Positions 1-7,595 of a stretch of DNA of 13,177 nt are shown one piece after another (within the stretch, counting starts at the first letter, position 1; each line of letters opens with the position of its first letter). The notes under the pieces are model-generated. The model was given only the letters and a program-made list of their open reading frames with translations, ran no database searches and had not been told where the DNA came from. Source of the DNA: Methylibium sp031393925 (GTDB lineage Bacteria; Pseudomonadota; Gammaproteobacteria; Burkholderiales; Burkholderiaceae_C); contig NZ_JANMWL010000075.1 of the NCBI RefSeq assembly GCF_031393925.1, forward strand, positions 1 to 13,177. The letters are read 5' to 3'. The position numbers and the translations under genes were made by a program.

Positions 1-3000
1 GACGTGCAGGCCCGCGTCGAGCTCGGCGCCAGCCACCGCGTGGAAGCGCTGTCGCTGCGCTGGCGCGGTCTGCGGCTCGAGGGCCGGGCCCAGCTGGAAG
101 CCACTGCGCCGCTGACCCTGCAGGCGCGCGTGCGCCTGAGCGGCGTTGCGCTCACTGACGACGCGCTGCTGCCGGACTGGGCACGCGACGTGGCGCTCGA
201 CGCGCAGGCCGCCGGCCCACTGGCCGGCTTCGGCGTGAACGCGGCGCTCACGATGCAGGCGCAACGCCTGGACGCGACCGCGCGGGTCACGCCGTTTGCG
301 GCGCTGCCGGTGTCGCAGCTCGATGCGCGCTTTTCCGCCATCGACCTGGCGCGGCTGCTCGCGCCGTTTTCGGCGACCGCACCAACCACCGAGTTGAACG
401 GCAGCGTCGCCATCCAACTCGACGGCGAGCAGCCGCTCATCGTGCAGGTGAAGGCCACCAACACCCTGCCCGGCCGCTGGGACCAGCACCGGCTGCCACT
501 CGCGGCCATTGACCTGCACGCCACCGGCCGAGGCGCGGCCTGGCAGATCGAACGCGCGCGGCTGCAACTGGCCGGCGACATGCGCAGCGCGGCCGGCACC
601 GTGGACGCCAGCGGTCGCATCGATGGACCGAGCGGCACGCTGCGCGTGACGCTCGGCGACGTGCGGCTCGATCGCCTCGACCAGCGCGCGCCGCCGCTGC
701 GCCTCTCCGGCCCGATCGAGGTGAGGCACGACGCGCCGACCGGCAACGCCACCGACGCGCCGTTCGGAACCATCGACTACAGCGCGCGGCTCGACGGCGC
801 CCTCACCGGCGCCGCGCGGCAGCGCGCCCCACGGCCGCTGCGCGACGCGGTGCAACTCACGCTGCGCGGCAGCGCGACGCCGACGCAACTGGTGCTCGAA
901 GCCTTCAACGCGCGCGCCGGGAGTGCCCGCCTCGACGCCAAGGGCCGTGCGCGCCACGTCACGGGCCAGGCGCCGCATTGGGACACGCAGGCCGAGCTCG
1001 TGCTCGGCGCTTTCGACCCGGCGCAGTGGCTGCCGGGCGAGCCGATGGCGGCCTGGCGCCGCAGCCGCAATGCACTCAACGGCACCGCCGCGCTGCGCGC
1101 GCAGATCCCCGAAGGCGCCGCCGACGCGGCCACCTTCCTTGGCGCCCTGCGCGGCACGCTCGCCGTCAACCTCGCCGACAGCGTGCTGGCCGGCCAGCCG
1201 CTCGCGCTATCACTCGACGCCGCGGCCGACGGCGCCGGGCAGCTGAGCGCCAGCGGGCGTGCGACGGCGGCCGACAACAACGCGCAACTCGCGCTGCAAG
1301 TGCGCTTACCGGCGCGCGCCGGCCGCGCACGCCTGTCCACCGCGGCCGACGAACAAGTGCGCTTGCAACTCGATGCGCCCGCACTCGCGCGACTCGCGCC
1401 GCTGGCCGACGCCCTGGGTCTGGGCCCCATTGCCGGGCGCGCGCAGCTCGACGCGCGCGCCGACGGCGCGGTCGGCGCCTGGTTGTTCGGCGGCAGCGCG
1501 CGCGGCGCGCTCACCTCGCGGGGCACCGTCAAGCTGGCCGTGCTGCAGCTCGGTAGCACCCGGCTCGACGCCGCCGACGCGCAATGGGATGCCACGCTGC
1601 CCGGCAGCGACGGCGGCCACGGCACCGCGGCTCGAGCGCTGGCGCGCGCGGTGGTGCAGGGCCGGCTCGACCTCACGCTACTGCGCCTGCCGGGCCTGGC
1701 GGTGCCGAGCGCGTCGCTGCAGGCCGAAGGCACGCTTGCCGAGCACCGTGTCACCTTGCATGCCGCGCTGCGACAGCCGCAGTCGGCGGGCGCTGAATCG
1801 TCGGCACGAGCCGCCACCGTGGGCACCACCGAACCGGCACCGCTGACCCTGGACGCTGCGCTGCGCGGCGCCTGGCAGGCCGGCACGGCCGGTGCGCCGA
1901 ACCGCTGGACGGTCGATCTCGGCGAGCTGGCGCTGCGACCGAGTACCGCCGCGGCGTCGGCGAAAACGGCCGCCGCAGCGCGCACCGCGGAACCGGCGCC
2001 CGTCCTGCCGCTGATCGTGGCGCGCGACGCCCGCGTGGTGTTGCAGCACGATGCGCAAAGCCTGCGCGTCAGCGCCGACCCTGGCAGCGCCGAAGTGCTC
2101 GGCGCCTTGCTGCGCTGGAGCACGCTGCGCTGGGAGCGCGAAAGCGAGCGGCCACCGCGGCTCGAACTGCAGGCCGAGGTGGAACCGTTTCGCGTCGCGC
2201 AGCTGCTGCAGCGCCTGCAACCCGAGTTCGGCTGGAGCGGCGACCTGCGCGTGGGCGCGAAGGTCGACGTGCGCAGCGACCCGCAGGTGACGGCACGCGT
2301 GGAAATCGCGCGCACCGGCGGCGACCTGCAGGTCACCGAGTTCGGTAGCAGGCAGGCGCTCGGGCTGAGCGAGGTGCGCCTGGCACTCAGCGCCGACGCG
2401 GGCGAGTGGCGCTTCACCGAGCTCATCGTGGGCAGCAACCTCGGTCGGGTGTCCGGGCAGCAGACGGTGCGCACCGCGGCCGACCGGCTGTGGCCGGCGC
2501 CCGATGCTGCGTTGGCCGGCGAGCTCAATGTCCAGGTCGAAAACCTCGCCGCCTGGGGCGCCTGGGTGCCGGCCGGCTGGCGCCTGGGCGGGCAGCTCGA
2601 CGCGAGCTTGCGGCTGGCAGGGCGCTTCGGCAGCCCCGAGCTGGTTGGCCAGGTGCAGGGCCGGCAACTCGCGCTGCGCAACACGCTCGAGGGCGTGACG
2701 CTGACCGAAGGCGAGCTCGACGCGCGCTTCGACGGCACGAGCGCACGCCTGGCCACGCTGCGCTTTCGGGCCGGCGAGGGCGAAGTGCGCTTGAGCGGTG
2801 ACGCGCGCCTGGGTGCCGAGCCGCAGGTGCAGCTCACCGTGACGGCCGAGCGAGCGACCCTGCTCGGTCGCGTCGACCGTCGCGTGGTCGCCAGCGGCCA
2901 GGCGCGCGTGCGGCTGGATGCAGAGACGCTTGCCGTCGACGGAAGATTGCGCGTCGATGAAGGGCTGGTTGACATCAGCCGCGGCGACGCGCCATCGCTC

Positions 3001-3795
3001 GGCGATGACGTGACCGTGCGGCGCATCGGCGACAAGCCGCTGGATGACGCCGACGCGCCAGCGGTGCCGCGCGAGGCCCGCGCCATCGACATGAAACTCA
3101 GCGTCGACCTGGGCCCACGCTTTCGCTTGCGCGGGCGCGGCATCGACACGCGCCTGGAAGGCGAACTGCGGCTCGCCACGCCAAGCGGCAAGCTCACCGC
3201 CCACGGCGAGATCCGCGCCGAGCGCGGCACCTACGAGGCCTACGGGCAGAAGCTCGACATCAGCCGCGGCGTGATCACCTTCGTCGGCGACATCGCAAAT
3301 CCGCGGCTGGACATCGAGGCCGTGCGTGCCAACACTGACACCCGTGTGGGCGTCATCGTCGGCGGCAACACGGTTGCACCGCGCGTGCGGCTGTTCTCCG
3401 ACCCGGAACTGCCGCCCACCGAGAAGCTGGCACTGCTCGTGACCGGGCGCAGCTACGACAGCCTGGGCGGCAGCGAGACGCTGCTGCTGCAGCGCGCCGC
3501 GCTCGCGCTGCTGGCCGGCGAAGGCGCCGACGAAAGCAACAGCAACTTCGACGTGGCGCGCCTGCTGCAGCTCGACGAGCTATCGGTGCGGCAAAGCGAC
3601 GGCGCCGTGCGTGAAACCGTGGTCACTTTGGGCAAGCAGATCTCCGAGCGCGTCTACCTCGGCTACGAACGCGGACTCAACGCCACCGCCGGCAACTGGC
3701 AACTCATCTACCGCATCGCACAACGCTTCACGTTGCGTGCCCAATCCGGCGAAGACCCCGCCGTCGACCTCATCTGGATCTTCAGATGGAACTGA
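1..3795 (+). CDS. tamB: Translocation and assembly module subunit TamB (DUF490), 5' end outside window
   Basis: The reading frame is open from the first base (1264 residues visible), so the true start and N-terminal anchor lie upstream. TamB is an inner-membrane-anchored periplasmic protein. With the Omp85 protein TamA it helps insert some outer-membrane proteins, and AsmA-like proteins of this kind are also implicated in phospholipid transport to the outer membrane. Seen here: a very long repetitive series of alternating hydrophobic/polar beta-strands rich in Ala, Leu, Arg and Asp, as expected of the beta-taco fold. The conserved C-terminal DUF490 region includes YEAYGQKLDISRGVITFVGD near residue 1078 and ends in DLIWIFRWN, close to the usual TamB terminus. 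In the family, tamA normally lies just upstream, out of view here. The C-terminal match makes the assignment strong. No frameshift is seen. Long open antisense frames inside the gene are GC-rich shadows. Confidence 0.93.
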   Translation, partial: DVQARVELGASHRVEALSLRWRGLRLEGRAQLEATAPLTLQARVRLSGVALTDDALLPDWARDVALDAQAAGPLAGFGVNAALTMQAQRLDATARVTPFAALPVSQLDARFSAIDLARLLAPFSATAPTTELNGSVAIQLDGEQPLIVQVKATNTLPGRWDQHRLPLAAIDLHATGRGAAWQIERARLQLAGDMRSAAGTVDASGRIDGPSGTLRVTLGDVRLDRLDQRAPPLRLSGPIEVRHDAPTGNATDAPFGTIDYSARLDGALTGAARQRAPRPLRDAVQLTLRGSATPTQLVLEAFNARAGSARLDAKGRARHVTGQAPHWDTQAELVLGAFDPAQWLPGEPMAAWRRSRNALNGTAALRAQIPEGAADAATFLGALRGTLAVNLADSVLAGQPLALSLDAAADGAGQLSASGRATAADNNAQLALQVRLPARAGRARLSTAADEQVRLQLDAPALARLAPLADALGLGPIAGRAQLDARADGAVGAWLFGGSARGALTSRGTVKLAVLQLGSTRLDAADAQWDATLPGSDGGHGTAARALARAVVQGRLDLTLLRLPGLAVPSASLQAEGTLAEHRVTLHAALRQPQSAGAESSARAATVGTTEPAPLTLDAALRGAWQAGTAGAPNRWTVDLGELALRPSTAAASAKTAAAARTAEPAPVLPLIVARDARVVLQHDAQSLRVSADPGSAEVLGALLRWSTLRWERESERPPRLELQAEVEPFRVAQLLQRLQPEFGWSGDLRVGAKVDVRSDPQVTARVEIARTGGDLQVTEFGSRQALGLSEVRLALSADAGEWRFTELIVGSNLGRVSGQQTVRTAADRLWPAPDAALAGELNVQVENLAAWGAWVPAGWRLGGQLDASLRLAGRFGSPELVGQVQGRQLALRNTLEGVTLTEGELDARFDGTSARLATLRFRAGEGEVRLSGDARLGAEPQVQLTVTAERATLLGRVDRRVVASGQARVRLDAETLAVDGRLRVDEGLVDISRGDAPSLGDDVTVRRIGDKPLDDADAPAVPREARAIDMKLSVDLGPRFRLRGRGIDTRLEGELRLATPSGKLTAHGEIRAERGTYEAYGQKLDISRGVITFVGDIANPRLDIEAVRANTDTRVGVIVGGNTVAPRVRLFSDPELPPTEKLALLVTGRSYDSLGGSETLLLQRAALALLAGEGADESNSNFDVARLLQLDELSVRQSDGAVRETVVTLGKQISERVYLGYERGLNATAGNWQLIYRIAQRFTLRAQSGEDPAVDLIWIFRWN

Positions 3796-3835
3796 GCCGG
3801 TTTCCCGTGGGCGTGCCGCGCTAGGGCAGCCTGGC

Positions 3836-4324
3836 TCACCGCCCCTGCTGCTGCCGCGCGCCCGCGCGCCACAGCAGCAGTGAAGGCCGCGGCTCACCGC
3901 GTCGTGTCGGACGACACGACGACATTGTTGCCAGGGTGCGCGGCTCGGCGCTAGGTTTCCACAGCGTCACCCGCGAATCCACGGGCTCCGCGGCCTGCGG
4001 TGGCCGCATGACGCGGCGCGCGGCAATCCAGCGTCGCTGCAGAGTGCGAAAGCGAGCAAGGTCGGCAACGCTGATGGAATACCAGAACAAAGCGAAGCCG
4101 ATCAAGAGACCTGCCATGGTCATCGCGCCATCGTTCATCGGTTGACCTTCTGGCGTCCGCAGGCTGATGCCCAGCACGGCGATCACGATAAAGACGGCCG
4201 CGTCGAGCAGCAGGGCGGCGCCGGTGCGTGTGAGCAAGGGCCGCAGCCCCAATAGCGCCGCGCCTGGGTCGCGCATCAGCAAGCTCCGCAATGCGTTGGC
4301 TGCCTTGCCTGTGTGGATGTCCAC
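3836..4324 (-). CDS. Unrecognised small protein with two predicted membrane segments (162 aa)
   Basis: I do not recognise the family. The start chosen is GTG at 4324, because AAGGAG (complement of 4332-4337) sits seven bases upstream; the frame stays open to an ATG at 4438 but without a ribosome site. Two hydrophobic segments, about residues 35-54 (GAALLLDAAVFIVIAVLGIS) and 67-88 (AMTMAGLLIGFALFWYSISV), are separated by a short polar loop and followed by an Arg-rich cytoplasmic-looking stretch (RFRTLQRRWIAARRVMR). The last 30 or so residues are low-complexity, Arg/Pro/Gln-rich and contain two DNA inverted repeats, so the 3' end may be degraded or double as a terminator for the convergent tamB transcript, which ends 40 bp away. 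A weak -10-like TAATGT lies at 4370-4365. It may be a small inner-membrane protein of unknown role. Third-position GC and the membrane pattern favour a real gene. Confidence 0.6.
   Translation of the reverse strand: MDIHTGKAANALRSLLMRDPGAALLGLRPLLTRTGAALLLDAAVFIVIAVLGISLRTPEGQPMNDGAMTMAGLLIGFALFWYSISVADLARFRTLQRRWIAARRVMRPPQAAEPVDSRVTLWKPSAEPRTLATMSSCRPTRRGEPRPSLLLWRAGARQQQGR
3845..3880. repeat. Inverted repeat between convergent genes
   Basis: CTGCTGCTG at 3845-3853 pairs with CAGCAGCAG at 3872-3880, a 9-bp perfect stem with an 18-base GC-rich loop that can itself partly pair. It lies about 50 bp after the tamB stop and in the last codons of the opposing small gene. There is no T-run, so a terminator role is only a possibility. 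Confidence 0.4.
3900..3921. repeat. Perfect 9-bp hairpin with GGAC loop
   Basis: CGTCGTGTC at 3900-3908 and GACACGACG at 3913-3921 form a perfect stem around a four-base loop. It is inside the C-terminal codons of the reverse-strand small gene and about 105 bp past the tamB stop. No T-tract follows on either strand, so it is not a classic intrinsic terminator. It could slow or process either of the two converging transcripts. Confidence 0.5.
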
Positions 4325-4508
4325 GATGCTGCTCCTTTTGAGTGATGTCGACTCCGATGCGCCGACATTAGCAGCGGCTCGCGACACCGATCCCCCCGCA
4401 AATGAAGGCCCGCGAGGTGCGACAGTGACAAAGCTCACATGGATGAGGGGGCTCCACGTTGGTTTCGCGCATCGGTGTCTGCGCGCTGCGCGTCCAAGCG
4501 AGGCGCCT

Positions 4509-4514
4509 TAAACT
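4509..4514 (+). promoter_or_regulatory. -10-like box of the tRNA-Arg gene
   Basis: TAAACT lies 13 bases before the first tRNA base, giving a predicted transcription start near 4521 and a short 5' leader to be trimmed by RNase P. No good -35 hexamer is visible at the normal spacing. Confidence 0.4.
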
Positions 4515-4527
4515 GCCGCCTCGCCTC

Positions 4528-4602
4528 GCCACCGTAGTTCAACGGATAGAACGGCCGCCTCCTAAGCGGCAGATACAGGTTCGATTCCTGTCGGAGGCAC
4601 CA
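4528..4602 (+). tRNA. tRNA-Arg, anticodon CCT (reads AGG)
   Basis: The full cloverleaf can be drawn: acceptor strand 4528-4534, T8-A9, D arm GTTC/GAAC (4537-4552), and a perfect five-pair anticodon stem GCCGC/GCGGC. The anticodon loop is CTCCTAA, with CCT at 4561-4563. A four-base variable loop follows, then a perfect T arm ACAGG/CCTGT around TTCGATT, and acceptor strand CGGAGGC (4592-4598). The discriminator is A4599 and CCA is encoded at 4600-4602. It decodes the less-used arginine codon AGG. One oddity: the 5' acceptor strand is GCCACCG where GCCTCCG would pair fully, leaving an A4-A69 mismatch mid-stem. The tRNA converges on the iron permease gene, which ends 68 bp downstream. No integrase or attachment-site duplication is seen beside it. 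Confidence 0.95.
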
Positions 4603-4650
4603 CACGCGACGTGCGTAGCGCCTGAGTCAGCTGGCGCCAGCCACGCCGAC

Positions 4651-4670
4651 CGCCCCGGCCCGCCCCGGCC
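4651..4670. repeat. Two tandem copies of a 10-bp GC unit
   Basis: CGCCCCGGCC occurs twice in direct succession, ending on the last base of the reverse-strand permease stop codon. Just upstream, 4630-4641 (GCTGGCGCCAGC) is a 12-bp perfect palindrome. Both lie in the short gap between the tRNA and the convergent permease; a role in ending transcription is possible but not shown. Confidence 0.45.
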
Positions 4671-6283
4671 TACCTTTCGCGCATCGCGCGCGACAGCAGC
4701 AACACGGGAATCAAACCGACCACCACGATCGCGATTGACGGCAGCGCCGCCTCGGCGAGCCGCTCGTCGCGCGCCAGCTGGTAGGCCACCACCGCCAGCG
4801 TGTCGCTGTCGAAGGGACGCAGCACCAAGGTCGCCGGCAGCTCCTTCATGACATCGACGAACACGAGCAGTGCCGCGGCCAGCGCCGAGCGCGTCAGCAG
4901 GGGCGCATGCACACCGGCGAAGAGCCGCCAGCTGCTCGCGCCCAGGGTTCGCGCGGTGTCATCAAAGCTCTGCGGTATACGCGCATAACCCGCTTCGACC
5001 GACTGCAGCGCCACCGCCGAAAAGCGCACCAGGTAGGCGTAGAGCAGCCCGCCGATGCTGCCGGTGATGCCTGCCGTGACCCAGCCTGCAAAGGCGGAGC
5101 CCGGGGCGGCGGCCTGCACCCAGCCAACCGGTCCGAGCAGCCCGACCGCGATCACCGCACCAGGCACTGCATAGCCGAGCGACACCAGCCGCGCCAGGGG
5201 GCGGGCCACGCCGCGCGGGCGGCTGCGCAGCACGAAACCGATCAGCATGGCCAGCGTAACGGCGGCCAGCGCCGACAGCGTCGCGAGCTGAAGGCTGGTC
5301 CAGGCCCAGCCTAGAAACCGCGCCCAGGGCAGGCCGAACTCGCCGAAGCGAGCCTCGCGCCAGACGCCATGCAGTAGCACCGCCACCGGCACCACGAATC
5401 CCAGCACGACGGGTGTGGCACACAGCACCACCGCCAGCATGGCGCGGTGCCCGCACAGGCGCACCGGTCGCGCTTCGCGCCCGCGCACCGCGCCGCGACT
5501 GCTGGCGTAGCGCAAACGTGACTGGGCGCGTTGCTCCACCCACAGCAGCACGGCGACGACCGCCATCAGCAGGGTTGCCAATTGGGCCGCAGCAATGCGG
5601 TCGTCCATTGACAGCCAGGCTTTGTAGATGCCGGTGGTGAAGGTCGCCAGACCGAAATAGGAGCCCACGCCGTAGTCGGCCAGCGTTTCCATCAGCGCCA
5701 GCGCCACGCCCGCCGCGAGCGCCGGGCGGGCCAGCGGCAGGGCCACGGTGAGGATGCGCTGGGCCAGGCCCGCTCCGAGCAGCCGGGCGGCTTCCATCAG
5801 GTGCAGGCCGCGCTCGAGCAGCGCGCCGCGCGTGAGCAGGTAGACATAGGGGTAGAGCGCCAGCGTGAACAGCAGTACCGCCCCAGGCAGGCTGCGCACG
5901 TCCGGCCACAGCGGCCCCTCGGCGCCCGTCAGGCCGCGCAGGCCGGTCTGCAGCGGGCCGCTATATTGCAGGAAGTCGGTGCTCGCGTAGGCCAGCACGT
6001 AGGCCGGCATCGCCAGCGGCAGCAGCAACGCCCATGTGAGCAGGCGCCGGCCCGGAAACTCGAACAGGGTCACCGCCGCCGCAGTCGCTCCGCCCAACAG
6101 CGCAACCCCCGCACCGACGCCCACCGCCAGCAACAGCGAAGTCAGCGCATAGCCGGGCAAGATGGTGGAGGCTTGATGGCGCAGCAACGCCAGGCTGTTC
6201 GCGTCTGGAACAAGCCATGCGCCGAACACCCCGAGCAGCGGCAGTGCCAGCAAAATGCAAAGCATGACGGCCAGACGCTGCAC
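4670..6283 (-). CDS. fbpB: Iron(III) ABC transporter permease, fused two-domain FbpB/SfuB type
   Basis: This is an inner-membrane permease moving iron(III), or a related metal chelate, from its periplasmic binding protein into the cytoplasm. The product is 537 residues with about twelve hydrophobic segments. It contains two BPD_transp_1 domains in tandem, as usual for FbpB, SfuB and FutB. Each carries an EAA-type loop that docks on the ATPase: EAARLLGAG near residue 164 and DDTARTLGASSW near 441. The stretches DYGVGSYFGLATFTTGIYKA (about 203-222) and KELPATLVLRPFDSDTLA (about 479-496) are characteristic of iron permeases. Start choice: GTG at 6283 directly follows the stop of a 16-codon upstream ORF (TGA-C-GTG), suggesting translational coupling. 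TTG at 6316 or 6313 and ATG at 6265 are in-frame alternatives; none has a clear ribosome site. It is divergent from the ATPase gene at 6363. Thiamine or polyamine permeases are less likely relatives. Confidence 0.88.
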   Translation of the reverse strand: MQRLAVMLCILLALPLLGVFGAWLVPDANSLALLRHQASTILPGYALTSLLLAVGVGAGVALLGGATAAAVTLFEFPGRRLLTWALLLPLAMPAYVLAYASTDFLQYSGPLQTGLRGLTGAEGPLWPDVRSLPGAVLLFTLALYPYVYLLTRGALLERGLHLMEAARLLGAGLAQRILTVALPLARPALAAGVALALMETLADYGVGSYFGLATFTTGIYKAWLSMDDRIAAAQLATLLMAVVAVLLWVEQRAQSRLRYASSRGAVRGREARPVRLCGHRAMLAVVLCATPVVLGFVVPVAVLLHGVWREARFGEFGLPWARFLGWAWTSLQLATLSALAAVTLAMLIGFVLRSRPRGVARPLARLVSLGYAVPGAVIAVGLLGPVGWVQAAAPGSAFAGWVTAGITGSIGGLLYAYLVRFSAVALQSVEAGYARIPQSFDDTARTLGASSWRLFAGVHAPLLTRSALAAALLVFVDVMKELPATLVLRPFDSDTLAVVAYQLARDERLAEAALPSIAIVVVGLIPVLLLSRAMRER

Positions 6284-6284
6284 G

Positions 6285-6335
6285 TCAGCCGGTGAGCCCG
6301 CCCCGGGCGCCAACAAGAATGAAAACGACGTTCAT
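6285..6335 (-). CDS. Possible 16-codon upstream ORF of the iron permease
   Basis: ATG at 6335 opens a short frame, MNVVFILVGARGGLTG, ending in TGA one base before the GTG start at 6283. It begins about ten bases after the transcription start predicted from the TATGAT box and lies partly in the candidate Fur box. It could be a coupling leader, or a chance frame. There is no recognisable ribosome site, and no homology argument can be made at this length. Confidence 0.25.
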   Translation of the reverse strand: MNVVFILVGARGGLTG

Positions 6336-6336
6336 T
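6318..6336. promoter_or_regulatory. 19-bp inverted repeat, candidate Fur operator
   Basis: AATGAAAACGACGTTCATT has perfect six-base outer arms. Centred on G6327, its inner 15 bases match the 7-1-7 Fur consensus TGATAATNATTATCA at 9 of 14 positions. It would cover the -35 area of the forward ATPase promoter and lie just after the predicted start of the reverse permease transcript, so one bound dimer could shut both. The Fur assignment is an inference from the iron-transport context and a modest match; another regulator is possible. Confidence 0.4.
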
Positions 6337-6350
6337 AGAGGTTCGGGCAA

Positions 6351-6357
6351 TATCATA
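6351..6357. promoter_or_regulatory. Overlapping divergent -10 boxes of the permease and ATPase genes
   Basis: On the forward strand TATCAT (6351-6356) ends six bases before the ATG at 6363. On the reverse strand the same bases give TATGAT (6357-6352), predicting a start near 6345. Neither side has a strong -35 hexamer at 17 bp. Sharing one -10 region means the two transcripts should compete or be co-regulated. Confidence 0.45.
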
Positions 6358-6362
6358 GGCGG

Positions 6363-7484
6363 ATGCTGCTGAGCCTCACCCAGGTGTCGATCCGCTATCC
6401 GTCAACGCCCGACACTGGCGCCGTTGACGAACGGTCCGCGGTGGACTCGGTTTCGCTCGGGTTGGCGCAGGGCGACATCGGCGTGCTCATCGGGCCGTCG
6501 GGCTGCGGCAAGACTTCGCTGCTGCGGGCCATTGCGGGGTTGGAGCCGCTTGCCTCCGGGCAGATATCGCTGGGCGGCGCGGTGCTGGGCGACGCCGAAC
6601 GGAACGTGCATGTCGCGCCCGAGATGCGCCGCATCGGCATGGTGTTTCAGGACTACGCGCTGTTTCCGCACCTGAGCGTGGCTCAGAACGTAGCGTTCGG
6701 CATCCAGGGCCAACCGGCGGCCGAGCGCCAGTGCCGGGTCACTGAACTGCTCGACCTGGTCGGCCTTGGCAGCGCCGCCAAGCGTGCGCCGCACCAACTC
6801 TCGGGCGGGCAGCAACAGCGCATCGCGCTGGCCCGTGCGCTGGCCCCGGCACCGCGCCTGCTGCTGCTCGACGAGCCGTTTTCGAGCCTCGACGTCGACC
6901 TGCGCGAGCGGCTGGCGCAGGAGTTGCGCTCGATCCTGAAGCAAACCGGCACGACAGCGCTGTTCGTGACCCACGATCAGCTCGAAGCCTTTGCGCTCGG
7001 CGACGTGATCGGCGTCATGCACCGCGGCCGCCTCGAGCAGTGGGACGACGCCTACCACCTGTACCACCGCCCGGCGACGCGCTTCGTGGCGGACTTCATC
7101 GGCCACGGGGTGTTTACGCCGGCACGCATCGTCGAGGGCGACGGCGCCAGCGGCCCGCGCGTGCGCACGCCGCTCGGCGACTTGGTGGACGTGGAGGAGT
7201 GCCCGCTGCCCGCGGCCTACCCGGGCGGCGAATGCGATGTCCTGCTGCGCGCCGACGACATCGTCCATGACGATGAAAGCCCAGTGAAGGCACGCATCGA
7301 GCGCAAGGCCTTTCGAGGCTCGGAGTTTCTTTACACATTGCAATTGGCCACCGGCGAACGCGTACTCGCGCACGTGCCATCGCACCACGATCACCGGCTG
7401 GGCGAATGGATCGGCATTCGTGCCGAGGTGGACCACGTGGTCACCTTTGCGCGTGAAGCATCCGGTGGCGCATACGGTGCGTAG
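6363..7484 (+). CDS. fbpC: Iron(III) ABC transporter ATP-binding protein (FbpC type)
   Basis: This cytoplasmic ATPase powers an iron uptake transporter, presumably with the divergent permease. All nucleotide-binding motifs are intact in 373 residues: Walker A GPSGCGKT (44-51), Q-loop Gln96 in FQDYALFPHLSV, signature LSGGQ (146-150), Walker B LLLLDEP (166-172), D-loop SSLD (174-177) and switch His204 in FVTHD. Residues from about 240 onward form a C-terminal extension of the TOBE regulatory kind seen in the FbpC/PotA/CysA group. The ATG at 6363 is fixed by the family N-terminus (LLSLTQVSIRYP). It has only a poorly spaced AGG upstream, and a -10-like box ends six bases before it, so the transcript may be leaderless. 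Permease and ATPase are usually co-directional with the binding-protein gene; here they are split and the binding protein is missing. The iron substrate is inferred mainly from the permease. Confidence 0.88.
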   Translation: MLLSLTQVSIRYPSTPDTGAVDERSAVDSVSLGLAQGDIGVLIGPSGCGKTSLLRAIAGLEPLASGQISLGGAVLGDAERNVHVAPEMRRIGMVFQDYALFPHLSVAQNVAFGIQGQPAAERQCRVTELLDLVGLGSAAKRAPHQLSGGQQQRIALARALAPAPRLLLLDEPFSSLDVDLRERLAQELRSILKQTGTTALFVTHDQLEAFALGDVIGVMHRGRLEQWDDAYHLYHRPATRFVADFIGHGVFTPARIVEGDGASGPRVRTPLGDLVDVEECPLPAAYPGGECDVLLRADDIVHDDESPVKARIERKAFRGSEFLYTLQLATGERVLAHVPSHHDHRLGEWIGIRAEVDHVVTFAREASGGAYGA

Positions 7485-7558
7485 GTAAAAGCGAGCAAGT
7501 CCTCGAAAAGCACGCAACTTTCGGGCCTTGCCTCGACTCACACGGCGAGTGCCGGTGC

Positions 7559-7564
7559 TATGCT
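7559..7564 (+). promoter_or_regulatory. -10-like box of the S41 protease gene
   Basis: TATGCT predicts a transcription start near 7571, after the in-frame ATG at 7560 that overlaps the box and before the ATG at 7596. A weak -35 candidate, TCGACT at 7534-7539, sits at a long 19-bp spacing. This supports 7596 as the true start. Confidence 0.35.
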
Positions 7565-7595
7565 GGTTTGGGCTTTCAAGAGGACGCAGTACGTC

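Noticed and set aside
777..3230. 817-codon open frame on the minus strand inside tamB, and another at 1678-3204
   Set aside because: Both are antisense to a recognisable TamB frame, are rich in Arg, Ser, Ala and Pro without domains, and are expected from high third-position GC.
4528..4602. tRNA gene as a possible integration site for a mobile element
   Set aside because: No integrase, no direct repeat of the tRNA 3' end, and ordinary housekeeping genes on both sides.
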